Shown here: positions 29,259-37,987 of the stretch, piece by piece
Layout of the letters: every line of letters starts with the position of its first letter
How positions within the stretch are numbered: the stretch's first letter is position 1
Source of the DNA: Planctomycetota bacterium
GTDB taxonomy: Bacteria; Planctomycetota; Phycisphaerae; Sedimentisphaerales; Anaerobacaceae
Assembly: GCA_019456195.1 (NCBI GenBank)
Contig: VRUK01000011.1
Span: forward strand, 1-64,000
Reading direction: 5' to 3'
DNA length: 64,000 bases
The notes under the pieces: model-generated
Databases searched by the model: none
Seen by the model: the letters and a program-made list of their open reading frames with translations, nothing else
Told to the model about the DNA's origin: nothing
Translations under genes and position numbers: made by a program

Positions 29259-29567
29259 TTGTTTTCTCCTCGGGTAAGAATGATACTAAAAGCATAATTT
29301 CAAGGTTCCGCTCAACGTATTTTGAATTTAGATATAGCCGACGCCTGCAAATGCGCCAAGAAAATTCTAAGGATTGCTTATATTTGGCCGTTACCTCCTA
29401 ATCCCTGTCGGCTTTTACAGATATATCTGGTAATACGTCGCTGATTCTGTTATACTTTTTTTCGATTATTATCTCGGTTGTCGGAAATAAATCGATTAGC
29501 TTTGAATAGCCTGTTGATGAAATTTTCAATGAAAATCACTTAATTTTTGTTGGAGGTAGAAAAAAAT
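29259..29567. other. Divergent intergenic region, no clear signal
   Basis: A 309-bp AT-rich region between two divergently transcribed secreted-protein genes. Promoters for both must lie here, but I could not find a convincing -35/-10 pair. GGAGG at 29550-29554 is the ribosome site for ATG 29568. Confidence 0.5.
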
Positions 29568-32500
29568 ATGTCAGCGAGAAAAACCGCCTTGATAACACTT
29601 TTCTGTCTTACTGCGTATTTCCTGTTGCCGTTAACCTCTACCGGGCTAATCGCCGCGGAACAATCCGAATCCAAATTCACTACCCCACCGACCGACCAAA
29701 TTACCAAAGCCAGGTCGGACCTTGAACTTGTCAACTTCTCCGCCATGAGACTGGCTGTAAAAGACCTCATGAAGAACTTCCCCGAGAAGTACACTAATGG
29801 CGAGAAATATTTAAGAGCCATTGATAACTATGAAAACCGCCTGCCTAAAATTAAAAAAGCACTTGAACGCGGCGACAAGGCTGCGATCGCACAGGTCGAT
29901 GAAATTATAGCCTTACAGCGACGCGCTCTGCTTTCAAATCCACTGCTGAACTTCGACAAACTCCTGCTCATTAAACGCAGGCCGCTTGATGACCCTCGCC
30001 GGGCTAACGGTGACGAAGAAAACGATAAAGGATTGGGTAAATTCCTCGGTATTCCGCAGCAAAGTTCGTGGCAGCTTCATACAATACCGAACACTGTTGG
30101 CTGGGAAAATGAAATATCCGTCCTCTCACCAGTACAATCCACAGGCCGCCTCACTACCATTTACAAACCACCGGCCAGAGGACTAATCAATGATATGGAT
30201 TTGCATTTTGACGCCGAAAAGATAATGTTCTCAATGCCGGACAAACGCAAAAACTGGCAGGTATTCGAGATTAACATCGACGGCACAAATCTGCGTCAGA
30301 TTTCTCCGGATAATCAGCCCGATGTTCATAACTTTGACTCATGCTATCTGCCAAACGACAAAATTGCTTTTGTCTCAACCGCGCCGTTCCAGGGTGTCCC
30401 GTGCAATGCATCTGTCAATGTTGGTATGATGTATCTAATGGACAACAATGGCACCAACGTTCGCCAGATATGTTTCGAACAGGACCACAATTTCTGCCCT
30501 ACAGTGATGAACGACGGACGCATTCTTTACCTGCGATGGGAATATACCGATATCCCGCACGTCTGGGCTCGATTCTTGTTTACTATGAATCCCGACGGTA
30601 CGACGCAAAAGGAGTATTACGGCAGCGGCGGATACTGGCCCAATGCCATCTTTTACGCACGTCCCATACCCAACCATCCCACAAAAGTAGTCGGCATTGT
30701 AACCGGACATCACGTCGGAAGAGTCGGCGAACTCTTTATCCTTGACCCTCCTTTAGGCCGAAATGCCACCGATGGCGTCGTACAGCGAATACCCAGTCAC
30801 GGCCGAAAGGTAAAGCCTCTCATTCAGGACAAGCTGACTTTAGACACATGGCCGAAATTCCTTCATCCGTGGCCCCTCAGCGAGAAGTACTTCCTCGTTT
30901 CCTGCAAGCCAAGACCCAACGACCTTTGGGGCATTTATCTGGTCGATACTTTCGACAACATTCTTCTCCTGAAGGAAATCGAGGGCAAGGCGCTGCTCGA
31001 GCCTATTCCGATTCACAAGACAAAGAAACCACAGGTCATTCCCGACAAAGTTGACCTCAGCCGCAAAGATGCCATTGTTTATCTTGAGAACATTTATAAA
31101 GGCCCCGGCCTAAAAGGCGTTCCGCACGGCACCGTCAAAAAGCTGCGATTGTTCACCTATCACTTCGCTTATCACAAAATCGCAGGTATTAATCATCGTG
31201 TCGGCACCGACGGTCCATGGGAACCCAAACGCGTACTGGGCACCGTACCTGTTGAAAAAGACGGTTCGGCTATGTTCCGCGTCCCTGCCAACACACCAAT
31301 ATCAATCCAGCCGCTCGATGCCGAGGGCAAGGCCCTGCAGTTAATGCGAAGCTGGATGACTGCCATGCCCGGCGAAGTTGTCTCCTGTATAGGATGTCAC
31401 CAGAAGCAGAATGCCGGGCCCCCGAATCTCCGGACCATAGCCTCTCGTAATCAGCCCTCTGAAATAGAACCCTGGTACGGACCGACAAGAGGTTTCAGTT
31501 TCAAACGTGAGGTCCAGCCCGTTCTGGACAAATACTGCCTCTCGTGCCATAACGGCAGCAAACCCGACGACGACCAGAAGATTCCCGACCTTCGGGGTGA
31601 CCAGGATATGCTCATTGCGTATAAAAACGGAGTCCCAAAAGCCAGGGCGATCCGTGGGGTACCCCGAGAACAACTTGTCAAAGTATTTGGTGGGGTCTTC
31701 GAACCATCTTATGTCACCCTGCGAAGTTTCACAAGAGTGGGAGGGCTTGAAAGTGATTTGCGTTTGCTGGCACCCGGTGAATTCGGTGCAAATACGACCG
31801 AACTTGTCCAGATGCTCAAAAAAGGTCATCACGGTGTCAGCCTCGATGCCGAGGCATGGCAGCGAATCACTACATGGATAGATTTGAATGCCCCCTGCCA
31901 TGGAACATGGACAGAAGTCGTCGGTCTGGAGAAAACACGGAACGGCAACATACGCCGCCTTGATCTGCGCAAGCTCTACGGCGGGACAGTTGAAGACCCG
32001 GAGGTCTATCCCCAAATGCCTGAAAGAGGAATTGAACCTGTCGAACCTGCACCTGTCACAAAACCAAAGGTCGAGGTCCCCCAGGTCCCCGAATGGCCGT
32101 TCGACGCCGCCGAAGCGCGACGCCGCCAGACCACCACCGGACAAACACACAGAACTATTGACCTTGACAATGGTATCAAACTCGAAATGGTCCTTGTTCC
32201 GGCCGGACGGTTTGTGATTGGGGATAAGAATGGATACCAGGATGAACATCCGCTTACACCGGTAAACATCAAAAAAGCTTTCTGGATGAGCAAGTGTGAA
32301 GTAACCAACGAGCAATATGCAGCGTTTGACTCCTCACATGATAGTAAGTATGAACATAAAGGAAGCTGGATGTTCAATGAGTGGGATCTCGGCTGGGCAT
32401 TGAACGAACCCAGGCAGCCTGTCGTTCGTGTATCCTGGAAAGAAGCTGCGGAGTTTTGTCGCTGGCTTTCGGAAAAGACAGGGCAAAAAGTTTTATTGCC

Positions 32501-32996
32501 TTCTGAAGCTCAGTGGGAATGGGCTTGCCGGGCGGGCACCGATACTCCACTGCACTATGGCGACCTGGACACAGACTTCTCACCGTTCGGCAATATGGCC
32601 GATTTCACCATACGGGATCTCGTGTACGACGTAAGAGACCAATACACCCCGGACATAGTACCAAGAGATGCCCGATTCAATGATAAGAAACTCGTCACGG
32701 CAGAGGTGGGCAGCTACAAACCAAATGCCTGGGGCCTGCATGATATGCACGGCAACGTCTGGGAGTGGACGCGCTCCGCATATAAACTTTATCCCTATTC
32801 TGAATACGAACAGCGTTATGATACCAACGATAACGGCGAAAAAGTGGCCCGTGGCGGCTCATGGTATGACAGGCCGAAACGCTGTCGTTCGGCTTCGAGA
32901 CTGAGCTATCCGGCATGGCAGAAAGTTTACAACGTAGGTTTCAGAATAGTGTTTGAAGCTGATAACCAAACTCAACAATTTGTAAGCAACAAGTAA
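29568..32996 (+). CDS. HZS-alpha-like di-haem propeller protein fused to an FGE-sulfatase domain
   Basis: A 1142-aa exported protein. After the signal peptide (1-30) come a helical region, a WD40-like propeller (about 190-480), a C-terminal haem part with CIGCH at 607-611 and CLSCH at 657-661, a Pro-rich linker (about 820-860) and a formylglycine-generating-enzyme fold (about 865-1140). That last domain has LVPAGRFVIGD, CEVTNEQYAAF, LPSEAQWEWACRAG, HGNVWEWT and RGGSW. ATG 29568 follows GGAGG; the frame extends to TTG 29547, but that lies upstream of the ribosome site. In this fold family only true FGEs carry the copper-binding Cys pair, which I do not clearly see. The FGE part may be a binding module instead. 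Confidence 0.8.
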   Translation: MSARKTALITLFCLTAYFLLPLTSTGLIAAEQSESKFTTPPTDQITKARSDLELVNFSAMRLAVKDLMKNFPEKYTNGEKYLRAIDNYENRLPKIKKALERGDKAAIAQVDEIIALQRRALLSNPLLNFDKLLLIKRRPLDDPRRANGDEENDKGLGKFLGIPQQSSWQLHTIPNTVGWENEISVLSPVQSTGRLTTIYKPPARGLINDMDLHFDAEKIMFSMPDKRKNWQVFEINIDGTNLRQISPDNQPDVHNFDSCYLPNDKIAFVSTAPFQGVPCNASVNVGMMYLMDNNGTNVRQICFEQDHNFCPTVMNDGRILYLRWEYTDIPHVWARFLFTMNPDGTTQKEYYGSGGYWPNAIFYARPIPNHPTKVVGIVTGHHVGRVGELFILDPPLGRNATDGVVQRIPSHGRKVKPLIQDKLTLDTWPKFLHPWPLSEKYFLVSCKPRPNDLWGIYLVDTFDNILLLKEIEGKALLEPIPIHKTKKPQVIPDKVDLSRKDAIVYLENIYKGPGLKGVPHGTVKKLRLFTYHFAYHKIAGINHRVGTDGPWEPKRVLGTVPVEKDGSAMFRVPANTPISIQPLDAEGKALQLMRSWMTAMPGEVVSCIGCHQKQNAGPPNLRTIASRNQPSEIEPWYGPTRGFSFKREVQPVLDKYCLSCHNGSKPDDDQKIPDLRGDQDMLIAYKNGVPKARAIRGVPREQLVKVFGGVFEPSYVTLRSFTRVGGLESDLRLLAPGEFGANTTELVQMLKKGHHGVSLDAEAWQRITTWIDLNAPCHGTWTEVVGLEKTRNGNIRRLDLRKLYGGTVEDPEVYPQMPERGIEPVEPAPVTKPKVEVPQVPEWPFDAAEARRRQTTTGQTHRTIDLDNGIKLEMVLVPAGRFVIGDKNGYQDEHPLTPVNIKKAFWMSKCEVTNEQYAAFDSSHDSKYEHKGSWMFNEWDLGWALNEPRQPVVRVSWKEAAEFCRWLSEKTGQKVLLPSEAQWEWACRAGTDTPLHYGDLDTDFSPFGNMADFTIRDLVYDVRDQYTPDIVPRDARFNDKKLVTAEVGSYKPNAWGLHDMHGNVWEWTRSAYKLYPYSEYEQRYDTNDNGEKVARGGSWYDRPKRCRSASRLSYPAWQKVYNVGFRIVFEADNQTQQFVSNK

Positions 32997-33026
32997 GCAA
33001 ACTCCAGGCCCCAAAACAGACGACAA

Positions 33027-33719
33027 CTAAACATCGAGAACCATTCGCCAAAAGAGCGTAAGTGCCTGAAGGACACGTTCTCGTTTCTCAGCGATTTGAA
33101 GGAAAGGTGCCCGCGAAAGCTCAACCTGGACCCATGGCAGCTCGGATGAATGCGAACGGATAATATAGCCGCCTTTGAACGGATGATTGACCGAAATTTC
33201 ACTGTCGAATGATTCCTTGAAGCATTGAGTCAGCTTTTCAAACCAATTCTGTGGGCATGTCCCGTGTGCATTACTCAGGCAGATATTTGGCCGCTCACAA
33301 TCCGAATCTGTCGCAGAAGGTGGGCCGACAGCGACCATAGTGTGACAATCGACGCCGAATTTGGCATCGGCCGCAGATTCTGAAAGCCGCCGGTGATAAG
33401 GGCGGTAGTAACGCTCCAGAAGAATCTCGGCCACATCTTCAGGTACGGACTGATGATATACTCTGGCGTTGTAGCAGGTATGGGTTTTAACGATACCGTC
33501 CCGACCTCTATCATCTTCTGCCCGATTCATATCTACTATTGCCCGGGCAACATCCGTTGTGATATGCACTGTCACCTCGGATTTCAAATCGTAAATCTCC
33601 GCTGCCCCCTCGTCACTGTCGGCAATTATCTGCTCAGGTGTCAGCGCACAGTAATCTCGCGCTTCCTCCGGTACGGTTAGACCAGCATGAGGAACCGAAA
33701 TAATTAGCGGAAGTTTCAT
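33027..33719 (-). CDS. N-formylglutamate amidohydrolase family protein
   Basis: A 230-aa zinc amidohydrolase of the FGase family. It begins PLIISVPHAGLTVP and has VDMNRAEDDRG and GVDCHTMVAVGP, the usual metal-binding and substrate Arg motifs. In histidine degradation the family splits formylglutamate, but no hut genes are present. Its start overlaps the stop of the gamma-glutamyltransferase gene by 4 bp (ATGA), so it is translationally coupled as third gene of a peptide-metabolism operon. A glutamyl-amide substrate is my inference. Confidence 0.85.
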   Translation of the reverse strand: MKLPLIISVPHAGLTVPEEARDYCALTPEQIIADSDEGAAEIYDLKSEVTVHITTDVARAIVDMNRAEDDRGRDGIVKTHTCYNARVYHQSVPEDVAEILLERYYRPYHRRLSESAADAKFGVDCHTMVAVGPPSATDSDCERPNICLSNAHGTCPQNWFEKLTQCFKESFDSEISVNHPFKGGYIIRSHSSELPWVQVELSRAPFLQIAEKRERVLQALTLFWRMVLDV

Positions 33720-35329
33720 TTGTTCGGGCCTCCGGCCTCTCCGTCACGCCGCGGATCCGCTACACCGACAAACTTATTGCCCTCTCGCATCACCAACTGG
33801 ACGCTACCGAGATAAAACGAATAGGGCTCCCTGACGTCGATACTGAATCCACGCTTTTCCAGTGTGGTCGGAATATCACTGCGCATCCGGGATGCTTCCA
33901 ATGATACCGTGCCATCAGCAGAACAATGAAGGCGCGGTGCATCCACAGATTCAAACGGCAACTGTTTGCCAAGCCGAAGGAATACCTGTGCAATTGATGA
34001 AACGATTCGCTGACTCCCCGGAGAACCAATCGCCATCCAGGGTTTTCGGTCTTTGAAGATGATTGTGGGCGCGACACTGGCCCAGGGCACGGCATTCGGA
34101 CGCAGATAGTAGGGATGTTTCATGTCCTTCTCTTCGAATGCCGTCATATAGTTATTATATAGAAAGCCGAGTTCGGGCGTAGCCACACACGAGCCGTACA
34201 CGCGCTCAATAGACTGCGTCAAGGCTACTACATTTCCAAACTTGTCCATAACAGACAAATGTGTCGTATCCCCGCCTGTCTTTATGTTTCTCATCGACCA
34301 ACGAGCGATATCTCTGGCATAGTCCGTACTCAGCATTCGTTTCTGCGGGACCTGTGCGTAGGAGTTTGGGTCGAAAGGTCTGTCTTTGCGGTCGCGATTG
34401 GCCTGTCGTATGGCTTGGGCAAGCGTCAATGCTCCTTCAGGCGTATCCACATTTCGATACTTCTTAGGAATATGACTTATAATATTAAGCAGCTCTATCA
34501 ATGTTCTGCCTGCCCCCGGCGGAGGAAATGTTACAATCCTGAAATCTCCAAACTTGCTGGAAACCGGCTTTCTTTCGATAGGCCACGGTATTTGCGCCAG
34601 GTCCTCTTTCGTAATGAGCCCTTCGTTCCGGGTCATATCTTCATGTATCAACCTTCCGATTTGCCCATGATAGAAATCAGTAACTCTCCTGCGCCCGAGT
34701 CTTTTCAGTGTAGCGGCCAGCGCAGGCTGAGAGAACCTTTCCCCGACCTTAAAGGTTTTCTTGCCGTCTTTCAGGAATAGCTGCCCTGCCGGTCCTTCTT
34801 GCAAATGCTTTCTGACTCTTACAGTCAGCTTATGTTGAAGCTCGCTGATACGGTACCCATTCTCGGCAAGTTGAATGGCAGGTCGCAAAATTTCACCAAG
34901 CGGTATGGTTCCGAAACGTTCCAGCGCATAGGCCAGAACCGCAGGAGTACTGGGTACTGTTGTGGCTTGGAATCCTCGTAAGCGCTGCTCCTTGCTCATG
35001 TCCTGCACCGAAGTTCGATTCGGAGCCCGGGACGAACCGTCCAATGCAAACGTTCGGTGTGAACGGGCCAGGTGGATTAACATCATTGTTTGACCGCCCA
35101 GCCCGGAAGCTGCCGGTTCACACACGCCCAGAGCGAAAGCAGCGGCAACAGCCGCATCGATGGCATTACCTCCCGACTCAAGAATTCCTACCGCCGCTCC
35201 CGTTGCCAGATAATGCTGCGTGCTTGCCATGCCGTATTCCGAGACAGCTACACGCTGGGGTTGGTAAACCTTGATAGGGCTTAAGTCTCGTAAATCTGTG
35301 TCATCCTGCTGCTTCGGCGCAGAAGCCAT
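33716..35329 (-). CDS. Gamma-glutamyltransferase without signal peptide
   Basis: A 537-aa N-terminal nucleophile hydrolase. The autocleavage site is GGDTTHLSVMD, with Thr355 as the expected N-terminal nucleophile of the small subunit. GGNAIDAAVA near residue 55 and a C-terminal GSPGSQRI are family hallmarks. Most bacterial members are periplasmic, yet this N-terminus is polar and has no signal peptide, so it should be cytosolic. It starts 6 bp after the ATP-grasp gene and overlaps the amidohydrolase, which fixes it in one operon. Possible role: processing of a gamma-glutamyl peptide made or bound by the upstream protein. Confidence 0.9.
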   Translation of the reverse strand: MASAPKQQDDTDLRDLSPIKVYQPQRVAVSEYGMASTQHYLATGAAVGILESGGNAIDAAVAAAFALGVCEPAASGLGGQTMMLIHLARSHRTFALDGSSRAPNRTSVQDMSKEQRLRGFQATTVPSTPAVLAYALERFGTIPLGEILRPAIQLAENGYRISELQHKLTVRVRKHLQEGPAGQLFLKDGKKTFKVGERFSQPALAATLKRLGRRRVTDFYHGQIGRLIHEDMTRNEGLITKEDLAQIPWPIERKPVSSKFGDFRIVTFPPPGAGRTLIELLNIISHIPKKYRNVDTPEGALTLAQAIRQANRDRKDRPFDPNSYAQVPQKRMLSTDYARDIARWSMRNIKTGGDTTHLSVMDKFGNVVALTQSIERVYGSCVATPELGFLYNNYMTAFEEKDMKHPYYLRPNAVPWASVAPTIIFKDRKPWMAIGSPGSQRIVSSIAQVFLRLGKQLPFESVDAPRLHCSADGTVSLEASRMRSDIPTTLEKRGFSIDVREPYSFYLGSVQLVMREGNKFVGVADPRRDGEAGGPNK

Positions 35330-35335
35330 GATATA

Positions 35336-37489
35336 TTATCCCTCTGCTTGTTTAGCTAAAAATTCGGCGACCAACAACGTTCTTTGTAGAAGGCTGATCC
35401 TCTCCACCGCCTCGTTTGGAGTGTAAACGTCCCTTGTAACAGGTCCCAGACCGCAAACAACGGGCGTCGATGAAGGCACAAGTCCCGCAACCGAAGGCCA
35501 CAGGGAAGACTCTTTTCCGAATGGTATTTCCCAGTTGGATGCAACCTCTGCCAGATCCCCAACAAGCCGCTTGTTGGCTGAACGGTTTTTCATTGCGGGC
35601 CGGTCCGAGACGATCTTAAGTTGACAGTGAAAACCATTCTCGGCGAGCATCTCTCTTATTGATGCCTCTGTATCATCTGCTATCTCTTTGTCACTGTAGC
35701 TTAGCAGGATAGTTGCCTCCACCTTATGCGGAAGCAGCATGGGAAAGGTAGTCGGGCGGATGTCTGAGACAGCGATGGAAAGCCGGTTCTGCTTGGAAGA
35801 AAGTTTCGAGATATCCTCCAGTTTTTTACATACCCAGCGCAGGATTTCCGGTTTTTTTCTGGCTTTGCCGAGTCGAGCGGGTGCGTCTTCTGCAACAAGC
35901 TGATATTTCCGCCAACCCCGCCGCTCTATTACAACCTTGTTCTTAGGATTACCCGGCCGCAGAACAAGAACTCGCCTGGCTCTTTCCGCGGCGGCTCTGA
36001 TAATATCACTGCTTTCTATGTTATCTCTGCCTTCATCGGCATAGTAAAGAACGCCAACGGGCAGCGAATTCAACTTTCGAAGACTTTTTAACGCCTTTAA
36101 AACAAATTCCAACATCACCAGTGGAGCACGGGAAAGACCTATACCTTCTCCATAGAGCCACTCCGGAGTTCGGCGGAACACCTGTATCGGTATCTCAGGT
36201 GTAAGCGCCACATCCAGATGCCCCACAAAAAGAGTCCCGTCTGTCAGGCCTGACTTTGTCTGCCAGGTCCAGGCGGTTTTGTTGTCCGTTAATTCCTCGA
36301 CCGGATGAAGGCCTATTTCATCGAGTGTTTGGCTGAACTTCATTGTCGCCTGTTGAATGCCGAACGGATCTGAGGTCCTGCTATGCAGGTTTGTCCAAAT
36401 CCTCAGCCGCCTCTCGATTTGGTCACGTCGCTGAGTTAAGAATGACATAACTAACTCACCGGTATCGGAAGACTTTTTTGCTATCCTGACCGGCTTCGGA
36501 GTGCCGAAATAACGGGTACTTGCCACCTCAACGAGACGATTGACCAGCGCCGGAAAATCAAGACCTACATGTTGAGCACCGATCGTATAGGAACCATGCT
36601 CGCCCAGACTCGGCAGGCTGTTCACTTCGAGCAGTTGGAGATTTTCCTCGGCATCTAAACGCATGTCAACACGCGCGCAGTCATAACAGCCAAGAACCTC
36701 AAAAGCCCTGCGCGCAAGCGTCTGAGCTTTTTGTGCTGTTTCTTCGCTTATATTGGCGGGACACTCAAATCCGATTTCGCGGCCGGACTGGTGAACCTTG
36801 TCTTGATATGTGTAAATCGACGGACCGTTCTCCGGGAACAACAATTCCACCGGCGGGAGAGCTTCGGAAGGATTGTTACCTATTAAGCCGACATTTATCT
36901 CGCGACCTTCGATATACTGCTCCGCAAGTACAGGCTGTTTGAAAGCCTCGAAAATCGTCCGCGCAGCTTCCCTTAATTCATTCTCATTATGGACCACTGT
37001 CACGCCAAAAGAAACAGATTCATTTTTTGGTTTTACAACCATGGGAAACAATAGATCCGGTGACAATTCATCTTCCCATGAGTTTAGGACAACGAACTCC
37101 GGCGTCGGCAAATCATGCTGACGAAAGATTATTTTGGCAACGACCTTATCCAGGGCAAGACCGTGTGCAAGGGGGCCCGAACCCACGTAGGGAATCCCGA
37201 TCATCTCGAGAATGCTCGGCACATGTGCATATCTCGCCTGGCCCTGAATCCCGTAAGAGACATTGAAAACCAAACCCGGGAGTTCTCCCTTCAGGACCTT
37301 CGGCATGAAATCCCCCAGCCGCTCGATTAGGTTCTTGTCACCCTCAACCTCTTTGACCTGATGTTTTCCCGCCTTGAGTGCATCGGAAATTCGCTTTATT
37401 GTCTTGTGGCCGATTCGTTCCCGGTTCGGAACTCCGAAAAGGTTTATGACGTTTTGAGAATCACGATTGTAAACAACTGCTATTTTCAT
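35336..37489 (-). CDS. ATP-grasp (D-Ala-D-Ala ligase-like) fused to degenerate M20 peptidase domain
   Basis: A 717-aa two-domain protein. Residues 1-330 form a D-alanine:D-alanine-ligase-like ATP-grasp with VVKPKNESVSFGV, EQYIEGREI, ARVDMRLD and LEVNSLPSLGEHG, so ATP and Mg sites look intact. Residues 350-717 resemble M20 metallopeptidases: GHLD (H424, D426) is kept. However, the bridging Asp region reads YGEGIGLSRAP, the canonical DEE reads DEG (485-487), and the C-terminal His of HTPNE is Tyr689 in YTPNE. Three of the metal ligands therefore appear lost. First gene of an operon with gamma-glutamyltransferase and an amidohydrolase. Likely a peptide or amide ligase with a non-hydrolytic partner domain. 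Confidence 0.8.
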   Translation of the reverse strand: MKIAVVYNRDSQNVINLFGVPNRERIGHKTIKRISDALKAGKHQVKEVEGDKNLIERLGDFMPKVLKGELPGLVFNVSYGIQGQARYAHVPSILEMIGIPYVGSGPLAHGLALDKVVAKIIFRQHDLPTPEFVVLNSWEDELSPDLLFPMVVKPKNESVSFGVTVVHNENELREAARTIFEAFKQPVLAEQYIEGREINVGLIGNNPSEALPPVELLFPENGPSIYTYQDKVHQSGREIGFECPANISEETAQKAQTLARRAFEVLGCYDCARVDMRLDAEENLQLLEVNSLPSLGEHGSYTIGAQHVGLDFPALVNRLVEVASTRYFGTPKPVRIAKKSSDTGELVMSFLTQRRDQIERRLRIWTNLHSRTSDPFGIQQATMKFSQTLDEIGLHPVEELTDNKTAWTWQTKSGLTDGTLFVGHLDVALTPEIPIQVFRRTPEWLYGEGIGLSRAPLVMLEFVLKALKSLRKLNSLPVGVLYYADEGRDNIESSDIIRAAAERARRVLVLRPGNPKNKVVIERRGWRKYQLVAEDAPARLGKARKKPEILRWVCKKLEDISKLSSKQNRLSIAVSDIRPTTFPMLLPHKVEATILLSYSDKEIADDTEASIREMLAENGFHCQLKIVSDRPAMKNRSANKRLVGDLAEVASNWEIPFGKESSLWPSVAGLVPSSTPVVCGLGPVTRDVYTPNEAVERISLLQRTLLVAEFLAKQAEG

Positions 37490-37620
37490 AGTAACGTTAA
37501 ATTATTCGACGCCATAGAAGACGTATAGGATATAAATTTCACAATGACTACAATAGACTCTTCCTCGGCAATACTGGGGTGTAGATTCCAATAATTCCGT
37601 AAAAAAAGTGCCTGAAAGCG

Positions 37621-37669
37621 GATATTAGCAACACCTGTTCGCTGAATCAAACAAATTTCCGCTAATATC
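37621..37669. other. Inverted repeat GATATTAGC / GCTAATATC
   Basis: A perfect 9-bp inverted repeat separated by 31 bp in the intergenic region between the ATP-grasp operon and the LamG gene promoter. It could be an operator or part of a small stem-loop; nothing else supports either reading. Confidence 0.3.
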
Positions 37670-37699
37670 AGATACTATGGTCATTCATAGGTTTTTTCA

Positions 37700-37987
37700 T
37701 TGACAGCAAAGCAGTTAATATGGTATAGATAATAGTGGTGAAGTTTGTATCTGCACAGTCGGTTATCTGTGGATTCTTGTCTTCATATAGGAGTGATTTG
37801 TACAATTTTCCAAATAGAGGAGGAGTTAATACTTGGAGTATGGAGTTGTGCTGAAAACTTTGTGCTTCACAAATGAAATATTCCAACATTTCAAATGACA
37901 GTTCATATCCCGCCTCTGCGGGAACGGGAGTTTTGGTGTGTGGCCAAAGCATGATTCATAATTGTTGTAACTTTTAAGGAGGCTATT
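37700..37987 (+). promoter_or_regulatory. Sigma-70 promoter and conserved ~255-nt leader
   Basis: TTGACA (37700-37705), an 18-nt spacer and TATAGA (37724-37729) give a near-consensus promoter with the same spacer length as at 12562. The leader repeats GTGAAGT, CTGCACAGTC, GAGGAGGAGTT, GGAGTTG and CTTTGTGCTT. A ~60-bp insertion near 37900-37960 includes a CCGCCTCTGCGGG hairpin. AAGGAGG precedes ATG 37988. Candidate structured regulatory leader. Confidence 0.7.
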
